64,000 nucleotides of DNA from Pseudomonas poae (GCA_028869255.1 CP110972.1:3911001-3975000), one strand, 5' to 3'. Counted from the first letter of the stretch, positions 1 to 9,408 are shown. Translations and numbers: made by a program. Notes: a model not told the origin generated them from the letters alone.

Positions 1-777
1 GGGCTGGCAGTCGATCAAGCCGGCGGTGTACGGGTGCTGCGGATGGGCCAGCAGGTCATATTTGCTGCCGTGTTCGCACAGGCGCCCGGCATACATCACG
101 GCAATGGAATCACAGGTCTGCGCTACCACGCCGAGGTCGTGGGTAATCATGATGATCGACAGGCCGCGCTGATCGCGCAGCTCCAGCAGCAGACGCAGGA
201 TCTGCGCCTGCACCGTCACATCGAGGGCGGTGGTTGGCTCGTCGGCAATCAGCACGTGCGGGTCGCAGCCCAGGGCCACCGCGATCATGGCGCGCTGGCG
301 CATACCGCCGGAGAACTCGTGGGGATAGTTATCGACCCGCGCCTGAGGGTCCGGAATGCCGACCTGGCGCAGCACCTCGATGGCTTGCCGGCGTGCATCC
401 TTTTTCGACGCGCCTTGATGCAGCCGGATGCCCTCGGCGATTTGCTCGCCGATGCGCATCAAGGGGTCGAGGTGGCTGCTGGGGTTCTGGAAGATCATGC
501 CCAGTTGGCCGCCGCGTACGGCACGCATACCGGCATCATCAAGTTGCAATAAATCCTGCCCGGCCAGGTGCACCGAACCGCCCTGCACTCGCAGATTGGG
601 CGACGGCAACAAGCGCATCAGCCCGCGACAGGCCATGGTCTTGCCCGAGCCGCTCTCACCCACCAGGCCGAGGATTTCACCTTCGGCCAGGTCGAAAGAC
701 ACACGGTCAACCAAGGTGACATCGCGCCCGGTACTGTTGGCAATCACGCTCAGGTCCCGGACCTGCAAAATGCTCAT
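1..777 (-). CDS. Peptide ABC transporter ATP-binding subunit (DppD/OppD type), partial
   Basis: The gene enters from the left edge, so only the first 259 residues are visible. It is the cytoplasmic ATPase of a peptide importer. Reading the minus strand from the ATG at 777 gives a complete nucleotide-binding fold: Walker A GESGSGKT near residue 40, signature [11 protein letters not shown], Walker [13 protein letters not shown] and the switch histidine in ITHDLGVV. The DppD/OppD subfamily usually continues with an oligopeptide C-terminal motif, which is cut off here. Its ATG overlaps the stop of the upstream permease in an ATGA, so translation is probably coupled. It is the fourth gene of a pip-permease-permease-ATPase operon. 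A second ATPase and a binding protein may lie beyond the edge. Confidence 0.93.
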   Translation of the reverse strand, partial: MSILQVRDLSVIANSTGRDVTLVDRVSFDLAEGEILGLVGESGSGKTMACRGLMRLLPSPNLRVQGGSVHLAGQDLLQLDDAGMRAVRGGQLGMIFQNPSSHLDPLMRIGEQIAEGIRLHQGASKKDARRQAIEVLRQVGIPDPQARVDNYPHEFSGGMRQRAMIAVALGCDPHVLIADEPTTALDVTVQAQILRLLLELRDQRGLSIIMITHDLGVVAQTCDSIAVMYAGRLCEHGSKYDLLAHPQHPYTAGLIDCQP

Positions 778-1631
778 GCGCGATCCCCCAGCACTTGCGC
801 CACACCATCGGCCAGCAGGCTGAAGCCCATGGCCAGGGTCACAATGGCCAGGCCCGGAAAGGTGCAGATCCACCACGCAGTGGTGATAAACGCCTGGCCT
901 TCAGCGACCATGGTGCCCCACTCGGCGGTCGGTGGTTGCACACCCAGGCCCAGGTAGCTCACGGCAGCGCCGTTGAGCAGTACCAGCACGGCATCGGACA
1001 TGGAAAACACAATCGAGCCGAACATCGCATTCGGCAACAAGTGCCGAAACAGAATGCGCCCATGGCCAAAGCCCAGGCTCTTGGCGGCGAGGGCAAAGTC
1101 GCTTTCCTTGAGCACAAGGATCTGCGAGCGGATCAGCCGCGCATACGACACCCAGCCCACCAGCGCCATGGCGATATAAAAGCTCTTCAAGCCCGGCCCG
1201 AGGATGGCCATGATTGCCAGCATCAACACCAGGAACGGGAACGCCAGGATCACATCGATCACCCGCATGCAGAAGCTGTCGAAGCGCCCGCCAATATAGC
1301 CGGACACCGCACCGATAAAGGTGCCGATCATAAACGGAAAGATCACCCCGACGATGGCCAGCTGCAGGTCGATGCGCGCGCCCCAGATCACTCGCGACAG
1401 GATGTCCCGCCCGTAGTTATCCGTACCGAATGGGTGCGCCAGGCCCGGGCCGAGCAAGCTGATATCGGTGTTCTGCGCAATCGGGTCATAGGGCGCGATC
1501 CACGGGGCAAACACGGCCAGGGCCAACCACAGCAGCAGAATCAACAGGCCCCATGCCGCCGTCAGCCGGCCATTGCGAAAACCAAAGCGCAGGCGCAAAC
1601 GCCAGGGGGCAATCAACGGGCGGCTGCTCAT
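774..1631 (-). CDS. Peptide ABC transporter permease (DppC/OppC type)
   Basis: This 285-residue inner-membrane permease has about six membrane segments and the usual DppC layout. It has a cytoplasmic N-terminus, a first membrane helix near residues 28-50, the phrase GTDNYGRDILSRVIWGARI typical of this family, and an EAA-like loop for ATPase contact (ALAAKSLGFGHGRILFRHLL). Length and motifs match the family. It forms the channel with the DppB-type subunit that precedes it and overlaps by four bases at both ends, which suggests one tightly coupled transcript. The substrate cannot be read from the permease. The linked iminopeptidase suggests short peptides or peptide-like amides. Confidence 0.93.
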   Translation of the reverse strand: MSSRPLIAPWRLRLRFGFRNGRLTAAWGLLILLLWLALAVFAPWIAPYDPIAQNTDISLLGPGLAHPFGTDNYGRDILSRVIWGARIDLQLAIVGVIFPFMIGTFIGAVSGYIGGRFDSFCMRVIDVILAFPFLVLMLAIMAILGPGLKSFYIAMALVGWVSYARLIRSQILVLKESDFALAAKSLGFGHGRILFRHLLPNAMFGSIVFSMSDAVLVLLNGAAVSYLGLGVQPPTAEWGTMVAEGQAFITTAWWICTFPGLAIVTLAMGFSLLADGVAQVLGDRA

Positions 1632-2575
1632 TGCATCTTCACTCGCGGGTCGAGAGCCACCGTCACCACATCGGCGACAAAGTTGACCACCACCGTCGCA
1701 CAGGCCAGCACCATGGCCACGCCCTGCACCACCATGTAGTCACGGGTGAAAATCCCGCGCACCAGCAATTGGCCAATGCCGGGAATGGCGAACAGGCTTT
1801 CGATAACCACGGTGCCACTGATCAGCCAGCCGATATTCACCGCCAGCAGGTTGACCGCCGGCACCAGCGAATTGGGCAACACATGGCGGCGAAATACGGC
1901 GGCTTCCGACAACCCTCGCGCCCGCGCAGCCGTGACGTGATCCGCCTGCAATTCCATCAACATGCTCGCCCGCAGGTTACGCACCAGCACCGCCGAGAGC
2001 GCCAGGGCGATGGTCAGGCAGGGCAACACCATGTGGTGCGCCTTGTCCAGCCAGGTCCGCCCGTAGCCGGACACCGGGAACAAGCCCCACTGCACACTGA
2101 GCAGCAGGATCAGCATCAAGCCCAGCCAGAATGCCGGCATGCCCAGGCCTATGGTGGTGAACACGCGGATCAGGTTATCCGCCCAGCCACCTTTATTGCG
2201 TGCGGCCCACGTCGCCAGCGGCACCGCGATCAGCAGCGCCAGCGCCACGCTGCCGAGCACCAGCACCAGGGTCGGCTCAATGCGGGTGACGATCAGCTTC
2301 AAAGCATCGACCTTGTACAGCAGCGATTGGCCGAGGTCGCCCTTGAGCAGGTTTTTCAGGAAGTAGAAGTATTGCAGCCACAAGGGTTGGTCGAGGCCGT
2401 ACTGGGCGCGGATTTTCAGCAAGGCGTCGGGCGTACTGCGCGACCCCAGCAGGGCTCGCGCCGGGTCGCCGGGGATCGAGCGCACCAGCACAAAGGTAAT
2501 CAGGCTGATGCCAAACAGCACCGGCAGCAATTGCAGCGGCCGGGACAACACAAAACGGTAGCGCGCCAGGTTCAT
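1628..2575 (-). CDS. Peptide ABC transporter permease (DppB/OppB type)
   Basis: This 315-residue integral membrane permease pairs with the DppC-type subunit. The N-terminus shows the DppB signature (a membrane helix followed by RSIPGDPA), then a periplasmic stretch with YGLDQPLWLQYFYFLKNLL. Further in come the EAA-like loop (TAARARGLSEAAVFRRHVLPN) region and the closing GIGQLLVRGIFTRDY phrase common in the family. It starts three bases after the stop of the upstream peptidase gene and shares ATGA with the next permease, so all four genes read as one operon. Control probably comes from the lux-box promoter at 3549-3568, which is an inference from position. Confidence 0.93.
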   Translation of the reverse strand: MNLARYRFVLSRPLQLLPVLFGISLITFVLVRSIPGDPARALLGSRSTPDALLKIRAQYGLDQPLWLQYFYFLKNLLKGDLGQSLLYKVDALKLIVTRIEPTLVLVLGSVALALLIAVPLATWAARNKGGWADNLIRVFTTIGLGMPAFWLGLMLILLLSVQWGLFPVSGYGRTWLDKAHHMVLPCLTIALALSAVLVRNLRASMLMELQADHVTAARARGLSEAAVFRRHVLPNSLVPAVNLLAVNIGWLISGTVVIESLFAIPGIGQLLVRGIFTRDYMVVQGVAMVLACATVVVNFVADVVTVALDPRVKMQ

Positions 2576-2578
2576 CCG

Positions 2579-3466
2579 TCAGCCTCGGTGGCGAGCGAGG
2601 AAATCCAGCAGCACCGGAAAATACGCCTGGGGTTCCTCGTAGAAAGGCATATGGCTGCTGTTGGGGAATACATGCAGTTCGGCGTGGCGGGCCGCCATCT
2701 TCATGCGCATCGCGCAGGCCGGGGTGAGTTCGTCGTGCTGGCCGGTGGTGATCAGGATCGGCATCTGGAACGCGCCCATCTCCTTGATACGGTTCCAATC
2801 CTTGAGGTTGCCGACGTAGAGGAACTCGTTGGGGCCCTGCATGGTTTCGTAGGGGCCCATGTTCCAGTCGCCCAGGGAGCGTTTGACCGGCTCGGGCCAT
2901 TCGTCCAGACGGCACACGTGGCGATAGTTGAGCAAAGTGATGGCCGCCTGATATTGCGGGTGGTCCAGGGTGCCCATGGCTTCGTGGCGCTGCATCATGG
3001 CCACGGTTTCGCTGCCCAGCGCGCCGCGCAGGCGTTCGAGCTCCTGGGACAGGTGCGGGATATCGCCGACAGTGTTCTCGAGGATCAGGCTTTTAAGGGC
3101 ATCGGGATAGTGAATCGCGTATTCGATCCCAAGCCAGCCGCCCCAGGAATGCCCGAGCAAATGCACGCGGCCCAGGCCCAGGGTTTGGCGCACGGTTTCA
3201 ACTTCTTCGACATAACGGCCGATTTCCCACAAGGAAACGTCGGTTGGTCTGGCAGATGCGCCGGTACCAAGCTGGTCGAATGCAACCACTCGCAGGTTAT
3301 GGTCCTTGAGCCAGCCATGAGCGTCGCGCAAGTAGTCACAAGGCAGCCCGGGGCCGCCATTGAGGCACAGCAGCACCTCATCGCCGTCGCCAAAGCTGTA
3401 GACCACGAGGTTATGGCCGTCGACTTGCACGTTGTACTGCTGGTCGGGGGTAATTTCACGCCACAT
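2579..3466 (-). CDS. Alpha/beta hydrolase, proline iminopeptidase-like (peptidase family S33)
   Basis: This 295-residue cytoplasmic alpha/beta hydrolase is of the proline iminopeptidase type, which removes N-terminal residues from peptides or hydrolyses related amides. The oxyanion motif NGGPG lies near residue 36, the nucleophile elbow GHSWGG near 105, the acid in TGQHDELTP near 245 and the catalytic histidine in SSHMPF near 273. The start at 3466 has AAGGA about ten bases upstream. It leads the peptide-transporter operon and faces away from the LuxR gene across a promoter region with a lux box. In the PipR locus of poplar Pseudomonas the equivalent gene next to the transporter is, as I recall, called aapA; that name is not certain here. 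It is paralogous to the gene at 4507. Confidence 0.88.
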   Translation of the reverse strand: MWREITPDQQYNVQVDGHNLVVYSFGDGDEVLLCLNGGPGLPCDYLRDAHGWLKDHNLRVVAFDQLGTGASARPTDVSLWEIGRYVEEVETVRQTLGLGRVHLLGHSWGGWLGIEYAIHYPDALKSLILENTVGDIPHLSQELERLRGALGSETVAMMQRHEAMGTLDHPQYQAAITLLNYRHVCRLDEWPEPVKRSLGDWNMGPYETMQGPNEFLYVGNLKDWNRIKEMGAFQMPILITTGQHDELTPACAMRMKMAARHAELHVFPNSSHMPFYEEPQAYFPVLLDFLARHRG

Positions 3467-3548
3467 GCATACATTCCTTGTGTTGTGTCGGCCTGGCAGG
3501 TAGCGGCCGTGTATCGGCCAACACTACCTAGGATGCCGTGCGTCCATA

Positions 3549-3568
3549 ACCTAGCATTTCTTATAGGT
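3549..3568. promoter_or_regulatory. lux box 1 between the peptidase operon and the LuxR gene
   Basis: ACCTAGCATTTCTTATAGGT is a 20-bp element with five-base inverted ends (ACCTA/TAGGT). It has CT at positions 3-4 and AG at 17-18, which fits the LuxR-family operator consensus. It lies 60 bp before the regulator start and 82 bp before the divergent operon start. A second copy at 4425-4444 shares the left half exactly. Confidence 0.75.
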
Positions 3569-3627
3569 TTGGCCTGGCAGTCCTTCGCCGGGGCGTGGCA
3601 TTCTACTTGCAGCAAGTCGAGATTCAA

Positions 3628-4413
3628 ATGAATTCGGGAGCAGAACGGATGCTGGCCAAGCTGACTGCCTTAAATCACCGTCTGATGCCGGGCAGGAGCC
3701 TGGATGAGCAGATGGACAACACTTTCATCCTCGCCCAGCAGTTGGGCTTCGATGCATTGGTGTATGACTACACGCCGGTGCCGATCGACCAGGATGGTGC
3801 ACTGATCACCCCCTCTGTGCTGGAGCTGCGCAATACTCCGGCCGACTGGCATGCCTTGTGGTGCAGCAAAGGGTTCTACCAGATAGACCCGGTGCAGCAC
3901 CTGGCCCTGCGCACGGTTTCGCCGTTTGTGTGGTCGTACGAAGCCAAGGCCGACACTGCCTTGCAAAAGATCATCGACCCCTGCCACGCGCCTGTTTCGT
4001 CCTACCTGCACGACCAGCAACTGACCTGCGGCGTCAGCGTGCCGATCCACCTGCCCCGTGGTGGTTTCGCTTCGCTGACCGGCCTGCGTACTGGTAAAGC
4101 ACGTAGCGTGCTGCAGGATGCGCAGCAGACCTTGTCGGATTTCAGCCTGATTACCCATGCCTTGCAGGAAGCGGCCTACCCGCTGTTCAGCAAGGAGCTA
4201 CGCACCTACCCGCACATTCACCTGACCAAACGCGAACGCGAGTGCCTCAAGTGGGCCGCCGAGGGCCTGACCGCCGCCGAAATCGCCACCCAACTCAGCC
4301 GCTCGCTGGCGGTGGTCACCCTGCACCTGGCCTCGGCGATGCACAAACTGGGCGCTAAAAACCGGGTACAGGCCGTGGTGCGCGCCACCCATTACCGCCT
4401 GCTCGAAGACTGA
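3628..4413 (+). CDS. pipR: LuxR solo regulator of the plant-signal (PipR/PsoR) type
   Basis: This 261-residue transcription factor has an N-terminal autoinducer-binding domain (about 20-175) and a C-terminal GerE helix-turn-helix (LTKRERECLKWAAEGLT and onward, about 192-250). Of the six residues usually invariant in the ligand domain, D-P (IDPV), W (PFVW) and G (TCGV) are present. In ADWHALWCSKG the first W is kept, but the tyrosine four residues later (Y61 of TraR) is W. A change at that site is a mark of the plant-responsive LuxR solos. No luxI gene is visible. The flanking peptidase genes, the peptide transporter and the two lux boxes reproduce the PipR locus of plant-associated pseudomonads. 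The start at 3628 was chosen because the domain begins soon after it; an in-frame codon at 3595 is the alternative. Confidence 0.85.
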   Translation: MNSGAERMLAKLTALNHRLMPGRSLDEQMDNTFILAQQLGFDALVYDYTPVPIDQDGALITPSVLELRNTPADWHALWCSKGFYQIDPVQHLALRTVSPFVWSYEAKADTALQKIIDPCHAPVSSYLHDQQLTCGVSVPIHLPRGGFASLTGLRTGKARSVLQDAQQTLSDFSLITHALQEAAYPLFSKELRTYPHIHLTKRERECLKWAAEGLTAAEIATQLSRSLAVVTLHLASAMHKLGAKNRVQAVVRATHYRLLED

Positions 4414-4424
4414 CCTGGGCAAAA

Positions 4425-4444
4425 ACCTAGCTGTTTTGCTAGTT
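4425..4444. promoter_or_regulatory. lux box 2 upstream of the second iminopeptidase
   Basis: ACCTAGCTGTTTTGCTAGTT is a 20-bp element in the gap after pipR. It keeps ACCTAGC from lux box 1 and has CT at 3-4 and AG at 17-18. It starts 82 bp before the peptidase start, the same distance as box 1 to its operon, so the two promoters look parallel. PipR is the obvious candidate to bind both; this is an inference. Confidence 0.75.
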
Positions 4445-4506
4445 ACTTAAATTTCGCCCACGCATTATCGTGTTCCCCTGATCCTTTTTTCAGAGCAGGG
4501 TACGAA

Positions 4507-5439
4507 ATGGAATTCATCGAAAAAATCCGCGAAGGGTATGCGGCGTTTGGCGCCCACCAGACCTGGTACCGCGTCACCGGTGACCTCTGCAGCGGCCGCA
4601 CACCCCTGGTGGTTATTCACGGCGGCCCCGGCTGCACCCACGACTATGTAGACGCTTTCAAAGACGTCGCCGCCAGTGGCCACGCCGTGATCCACTATGA
4701 CCAACTGGGCAACGGCCGCTCCACCCACTTGCCGGACAAAGACCCGTCCTTCTGGACGGTCGAGCTGTTTCTGGCCGAACTGAACAACCTGCTGGACCAC
4801 CTGCAGATCAGCGATAACTACGCGATCCTCGGCCAGTCCTGGGGCGGCATGCTCGGCAGTGAACACGCGATCCTGCAGCCCAAGGGCCTGCGCGCCTTCA
4901 TCCCGGCCAACTCGCCGACGTGCATGCGCACCTGGGTCAGCGAAGCCAACCGCCTGCGCAAATTACTGCCCGAAGGCGTGCATGAAACCCTGCTCAAGCA
5001 TGAAGCCGCCGGCACCTACCAGGACCCGGAATACCTCGCCGCCTCGCGGGTGTTCTATGACCACCACGTATGCCGGGTAAACCCGTGGCCGGAAGAAGTG
5101 GCGCGGACCTTCGCCCAAGTCGACTCAGACCCGACGGTGTACCACGCCATGAGTGGCCCGACCGAGTTCCATGTGATCGGCAGCTTGAAGGACTGGAAGT
5201 CGACTGGCCGCCTGTCGGCAATCAATGTGCCGACCCTGGTGATCTCCGGCCGACATGACGAGGCGACGCCGCTGGTGGTCAAGCCGTTTCTGGATGAAAT
5301 CGCCGATGTACGCTGGGCGCTGTTTGAAGACTCCAGCCACATGCCCCATGTGGAAGAACGCCAGGCGTGCATGGGGACAGTGGTGAAGTTCCTGGATGAG
5401 GTGTGTTCGGTGCCTTACAAAGAACTCAAAGCCGGCTGA
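4507..5439 (+). CDS. pipA: Proline iminopeptidase-like hydrolase (S33)
   Basis: This 310-residue alpha/beta hydrolase has the oxyanion motif HGGPG near residue 38, the nucleophile motif GQSWGG near 113, the acid in SGRHDEATP near 253 and the histidine in SSHMPHVEE near 280. It clearly shares a family with the gene at 2579, but differs at the nucleophile elbow (GQS against GHS) and in the lid region, so the two may cleave different amides. It is transcribed alone behind lux box 2 and is followed by a hairpin. In the known PipR system the pipA product is a proline iminopeptidase whose expression needs the plant-derived signal. The name is assigned by context and could be swapped with its paralogue. 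Confidence 0.87.
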   Translation: MEFIEKIREGYAAFGAHQTWYRVTGDLCSGRTPLVVIHGGPGCTHDYVDAFKDVAASGHAVIHYDQLGNGRSTHLPDKDPSFWTVELFLAELNNLLDHLQISDNYAILGQSWGGMLGSEHAILQPKGLRAFIPANSPTCMRTWVSEANRLRKLLPEGVHETLLKHEAAGTYQDPEYLAASRVFYDHHVCRVNPWPEEVARTFAQVDSDPTVYHAMSGPTEFHVIGSLKDWKSTGRLSAINVPTLVISGRHDEATPLVVKPFLDEIADVRWALFEDSSHMPHVEERQACMGTVVKFLDEVCSVPYKELKAG

Positions 5440-5442
5440 ATC

Positions 5443-5474
5443 AATGTGGGAGCTGGCTTGCCGGCTCCCACATT
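5443..5474. terminator. Hairpin between convergent genes (REP-derived terminator)
   Basis: Perfect 11-base arms AATGTGGGAGC and GCTCCCACATT surround a ten-base loop, followed by a T-rich end in one direction. It fills the 36-bp gap between two converging stops and probably ends transcription both ways. The arm sequence is that of the longer palindromic repeats at 7994 and 13229, so it is probably derived from the same repeat family. Confidence 0.7.
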
Positions 5475-5475
5475 T

Positions 5476-6978
5476 TCAGACCTCAGTCGTCTCAGGCTTG
5501 GGTGTTCTCTTCGGCGTATCCGCCACCAACGGAATCTCCCGCCCCTCAGCATCAAACAACTTGCCGCCGCTGAAATAATCCCCGTCACGCAGTTCCGACA
5601 CATCGCGAAAGCACAAGCTGCGCTCGGTCCCCGCCACAAATACCGACTGCTGGTCCGAATTACCCGCCGTGAAATGGTTGAACGCCAGGTTCAGCAGGAT
5701 CGCCATGATCGCCGACGAACTGATACCCGAGTGGAAAATGGTCGCGAACCAGCTGGGGAAGTGATCGTAGAAGCTTGGCGCAGCAATCGGGATCATGCCG
5801 AAACCGATGCTGGTGGCGACGATGATCAGGTTCATGTTGTTGCGATAATCCACCTTGGACAGGGTGCGAATACCGCTGGCGGCCACCGTGCCGAACAGCA
5901 CGATCCCGGCCCCGCCCAGCACCGAGGTCGGCACCGCCGCAATCACCCGCCCCATAAACGGCAGCAGGCCGAGAACCACCAGGATCACCCCGCCCGTCGC
6001 CACTACAAAGCGGCTCTTCACGCCGGTAACCGCCACCAGGCCGACGTTCTGGGCGAACGCACTCTGGGTGAACGAACCGAAAATCGGCGCAAACATGCTC
6101 GACAGCATATCGGCGCGCAGGCCGTTGCCCAGGCGTTTGGAGTCGACCTTGGTGTCGATGATCTCACCCACCGCCAGGATATCCGCCGAGGTTTCAACCA
6201 GGGTCACCATCACCACGATGCACATGGAAATGATCGCCGCCACCTGAAAGGTCGGCATGCCGAAATGAAAGGGCGTGGGGAAACCGAACATCGGCCCCTG
6301 AGTCACGCCGGAGAAGTCCGCCATGCCCAGCAACACCGCGATTACCGTGCCGATCACCATCGCCAGCAGGATCGACAAGCGCGAGATGGTGGCGCTGCCG
6401 ATTTTGCTCAATAGCAGCACCAGCGCCAGAGTCAGCGCCGCCAGGCCGATATTGGGCATGCTGCCAAAATCTGCCGCACGGCTGTTGCCACCCATGGCCC
6501 AGCGCGCCGCTACGGGCATCAAGGTCAGGCCGATGGTGGTAATCACGATGCCGGTGACCAACGGTGGGAAGAACTTGGTGATCCGCGAAAATACCGGGGT
6601 GATCAGCAGCCCGATCAGCGACGCGGCCATCACCGCTCCCAGAATCGCCGGCAACCCGCCGGCGCCGTCGCTGCCGACAATCGCCACCATGGTTGCCACA
6701 CCGGCAAACGACACGCCCTGCACCAGCGGCAATTGGCAGCCGAAAAACGGCAGGCCAAGGGTTTGCAGCAGCGTGGCGAGGCCACCGGCAAACAGCGACG
6801 CGGCGATCAGCAAGCCGATATCCGCAGGCGACAACCCGGCCGCCTGGCCGACGATCAACGGTACCGCGACGATGCCGCCGTACATGGTGAGCACATGCTG
6901 CAGGCCGTAAGCCATGTTGGCGGCGACGCCGAGATTCTCATCTTCTGGCCGCTGCGGTGACGCCTTCGGGATAGTCAT
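5476..6978 (-). CDS. NCS2-family purine nucleobase:cation symporter
   Basis: This inner-membrane permease of 500 residues has about 12-14 hydrophobic segments. It shows the marks of the nucleobase:cation symporter-2 family: a QH pair in the first membrane helix (YGLQHVLTMYGG), a conserved glutamate in VTLVETSADILAVGEI, and an asparagine late in the protein (LLNLAFNHF). The subgroup with this pattern carries xanthine or uric acid. The start at 6978 (MTIPKASPQ) was chosen over an upstream in-frame ATG at 7107, because the longer N-terminus is not family-like and would cover the divergent promoter. It diverges from a Tsx-like porin gene, which suggests joint purine uptake across both membranes. 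The exact substrate is inferred. Confidence 0.88.
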   Translation of the reverse strand: MTIPKASPQRPEDENLGVAANMAYGLQHVLTMYGGIVAVPLIVGQAAGLSPADIGLLIAASLFAGGLATLLQTLGLPFFGCQLPLVQGVSFAGVATMVAIVGSDGAGGLPAILGAVMAASLIGLLITPVFSRITKFFPPLVTGIVITTIGLTLMPVAARWAMGGNSRAADFGSMPNIGLAALTLALVLLLSKIGSATISRLSILLAMVIGTVIAVLLGMADFSGVTQGPMFGFPTPFHFGMPTFQVAAIISMCIVVMVTLVETSADILAVGEIIDTKVDSKRLGNGLRADMLSSMFAPIFGSFTQSAFAQNVGLVAVTGVKSRFVVATGGVILVVLGLLPFMGRVIAAVPTSVLGGAGIVLFGTVAASGIRTLSKVDYRNNMNLIIVATSIGFGMIPIAAPSFYDHFPSWFATIFHSGISSSAIMAILLNLAFNHFTAGNSDQQSVFVAGTERSLCFRDVSELRDGDYFSGGKLFDAEGREIPLVADTPKRTPKPETTEV

Positions 6979-7045
6979 GGTGAGGGGTTCTCTGTTTTTG
7001 TTGTGCGAACACTGTATGCAATGTTTGGACTGGATGTCCATAGAG

Positions 7046-7055
7046 TTGTATACAA
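7046..7055. promoter_or_regulatory. TTGTATACAA palindrome in the permease/porin divergent promoter
   Basis: A perfect ten-base palindrome TTGTATACAA lies midway between the divergent starts at 6978 and 7137, and a related TGTATGCA occurs at 7013-7020. TGTATACA-type sites are typical of GntR (FCD) regulators, which often control purine catabolism genes. The regulator is not in the window. Confidence 0.5.
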
Positions 7056-7136
7056 TCAATCGAACAAGATACCCTCCGCTGGCGTTACAAAAATAATCCG
7101 GCCGCAATGAGCCAGGACGCCAAAGGACCTATAAAA

Positions 7137-7970
7137 ATGAAAAAAGTATTACAGGGAGCCACCGTCGCCCTCACCCTGCTCGGCGGCGGGGAGGCTGTCG
7201 CGGTGGAATGGATGAACAACAGCGTAGGGTTTCGTTACGGGCAGCAGTTCACCAACCCCAACAACCCCGATGAATTCAGCAAGCGCATCTACAGCTTCAC
7301 CCACGCCAGCGGTTACCGGTACGGCAGCAATTTTCTGAACCTCGATGTGTTCCTCTCCGACAGCCGCGACCCGCGCAAGGGCACCGACCACGGCGGCAGT
7401 GAGGTATACGCGGTGTATCGGCACCAGCTGTACGCCTCACGCGTGTTCGATATGCCGCTGGGCACCGGCCTGATCAAGGATTACGCGCTGACCCTGGGCT
7501 TCGACGCCAACCGCAACAACAACGTTGCGTCGGCGAAAAAGCGCGCCCTGGTGATCGGCCCGACGCTGAAATTCAACACCGTCGGTGTGCTGGACCTGAG
7601 CCTTATGTACTACAAGGAACGCAACCACACCGGTATCCCGGGTGCGCAGGAGTCGAACCACACCTTTGACGACACCTACCTGCTTAACCTGACGTGGATG
7701 CGCTCGTTCGAGATCGCCAACCATGCGGCGAAATTCCAGGGTTTTATCAATTACGTCGGGGAAAAGGGCGAGGACTACCATGGCCGTGACACCGCACCGG
7801 AAGCGCTGATGCGCACCGCGCTGATGGTGGCGGTGCGGCCGGGTAAAAGCGTGAAGCCAAACCTGTATCTCGGGGTGGGTTACGAGTACTGGCATAACAA
7901 ATTCGGCGTGGACGGGGGCCGGGGTACCCGTACATCAACCCCGACGGTGAACATGGAAATAACCTTTTAA
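7137..7970 (+). CDS. Tsx/OmpK-like nucleoside-specific outer membrane channel
   Basis: This 277-residue outer membrane protein has a Sec signal (positive start, hydrophobic core, cleavage near VAVEW) and alternating beta strands ending in a terminal phenylalanine (VNMEITF), as in beta-barrel proteins. NSVGFRYG near the mature start, SYLFTH-like strands and the final SVKPNLYLGVGYEYW stretch fit the nucleoside-specific channel family (Tsx/OmpK). AAGGA sits about ten bases before the ATG at 7137, which is preferred over the in-frame ATG at 7107. It diverges from the NCS2 permease. Together they would move purines or nucleosides through the outer and inner membranes. Confidence 0.87.
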   Translation: MKKVLQGATVALTLLGGGEAVAVEWMNNSVGFRYGQQFTNPNNPDEFSKRIYSFTHASGYRYGSNFLNLDVFLSDSRDPRKGTDHGGSEVYAVYRHQLYASRVFDMPLGTGLIKDYALTLGFDANRNNNVASAKKRALVIGPTLKFNTVGVLDLSLMYYKERNHTGIPGAQESNHTFDDTYLLNLTWMRSFEIANHAAKFQGFINYVGEKGEDYHGRDTAPEALMRTALMVAVRPGKSVKPNLYLGVGYEYWHNKFGVDGGRGTRTSTPTVNMEITF

Positions 7971-7993
7971 CCCCTGAAGAAACCCAATCCAAC

Positions 7994-8080
7994 TGTGGGA
8001 GCTGGCTTGCCTGCGATGCAGGCAACTCGGTGTATCAGCTACACCGAAGCGATGCTATCGCAGGCAAGCCAGCTCCCACA
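7994..8080. repeat. Pseudomonas palindromic repeat pair (REPIN-like)
   Basis: Perfect inverted arms of 24 bases (7994-8017 and 8057-8080), starting tgtgggagctgg, enclose a smaller hairpin (GGTGTA/TACACC). The same core recurs at 5443 and 13229. It is a doublet of REP-type elements as found in fluorescens-group genomes. It sits between convergent genes and is unlikely to code. Confidence 0.85.
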
Positions 8081-8095
8081 TTTTTGACCGGACTG

Positions 8096-9286
8096 TCACT
8101 TCAGATTCGTTGCCAGTTCGCTACGGTCAGCCTTCGGCCGCGCCAGCCAGTAACCCAACACCGCCAACGGCGCGGTCGCCAGCATCACGATCACGGTAAT
8201 CAGCAGCGGCTGCTCGAGCATCGACGACACCAACAGGCTGCTGAGAAAGCACAGGCCCAGTTGCAGGGTGTTTTGCAGCGCCGCCGCCTTGCCGGAATTT
8301 TCTGCAAACGGCATCAACGCATTCGCCACCACAATCGGGTAGCTGGCGCCATTGACCAGGGCCATCAGGCAGAACGGAATCAACAAGGTGGTGAGGGTCG
8401 GCACGGTCAAGGTCGCCACCAGGTACAACGCCACCATGCTCACGCAATAGGCCAGCAGCAACCAGGGCAGCAAGGTCTTGCCCTGAAAATGCTGCAAGGC
8501 GCTGCGGCAGCTGTAGCCGCCCACCAGAAACGCCAGGGTCGGCAGCACGTAGCTCAGGCCGATGTCATTCGGGCTGTAGCCCATATCGCCCAGGATGAAC
8601 GGCGAGGCGGTGAGCCAGGCGAAGAAACTGGCCGAGCACGCGGCGAAGATCATCACATTGCCGGTGAACACTCGCGAGGTGAGCAACTGCCCATAACCAA
8701 GGCGCGAAGGTTCGTCCTCCCCTGCCGGACGTTTCGGCAGCTTGCGCAGGAACAAGGTCGGCAACAGCAACACCAGCGATACTCCCAGCAATACACCGAA
8801 AATCGCCTGCCAGCCGAAATGGTTCAGCACCATCGCCCCCAACAACGGCGCCAACGCGGGCGAGAGCGACATCAATGGCATGATGCTGGCGAATACACGA
8901 TGTGCCTTGTCGGCCGGGTAACGGTCGATCACCAGCGCCTGCCAGCTCACGGCGGCGGAACACACGCCAATCGCTTGCATAAAGCGCAAGGCCAGCAACT
9001 GCGGCGCGGTCTCGACCCAGAACATCCCGGCGCAGCCGAGCACGAACAGGCTAAGGCCCGCGAGCAGGATCGGCTTGCGCCCCAGGCGATCGGACAACGG
9101 CCCCCACAGCAACTGCCCCACGGCAAAACCTGCGAGAAAAATACTCAAGCTGGCGCCCACCGCGCCTGCGCCAATCTGCAACTGCTCGCCCATGGCGCCG
9201 AACGCCGGCAAGTACATGTCCATGGCGAGATAACCGAGCATGCTCAGCCCTGCCAGATACCAGGTAAAACCAAAAGAATTTTTCAT
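8096..9286 (-). CDS. punC: PunC-like purine nucleoside MFS transporter
   Basis: This 396-residue major facilitator has 12 membrane segments and belongs to the Bcr/CflA-like drug:H+ group. The N-terminal MYLPAFGAM and the loop [11 protein letters not shown] are typical. The protein resembles E. coli YdhC, renamed PunC because it carries purine nucleosides such as adenosine. Assignment rests heavily on the divergent neighbour, which is a near match to PunR (YdhB), the activator of punC in E. coli. The two starts are 122 bp apart, and the shared promoter is the expected PunR target. It could alternatively be a drug exporter, but the pairing makes nucleoside uptake more likely. Confidence 0.82.
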   Translation of the reverse strand: MKNSFGFTWYLAGLSMLGYLAMDMYLPAFGAMGEQLQIGAGAVGASLSIFLAGFAVGQLLWGPLSDRLGRKPILLAGLSLFVLGCAGMFWVETAPQLLALRFMQAIGVCSAAVSWQALVIDRYPADKAHRVFASIMPLMSLSPALAPLLGAMVLNHFGWQAIFGVLLGVSLVLLLPTLFLRKLPKRPAGEDEPSRLGYGQLLTSRVFTGNVMIFAACSASFFAWLTASPFILGDMGYSPNDIGLSYVLPTLAFLVGGYSCRSALQHFQGKTLLPWLLLAYCVSMVALYLVATLTVPTLTTLLIPFCLMALVNGASYPIVVANALMPFAENSGKAAALQNTLQLGLCFLSSLLVSSMLEQPLLITVIVMLATAPLAVLGYWLARPKADRSELATNLK

Positions 9287-9408
9287 TGAAGCCTTGTAGA
9301 TCCTGCCATCAAACTATTTGCTGACTGGCGCCCATTATGAAGCTGACAGATTTGGTGTGAAGCGATAATAATTGGACACTCTGATCAAATATTTTGAAGG
9401 CAACCGTC

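Noticed and set aside
1553..3631. Open frame of 692 codons on the plus strand across the permease and peptidase genes
   Set aside because: His/Gln-rich shadow; the minus-strand genes have clear family motifs and overlaps.
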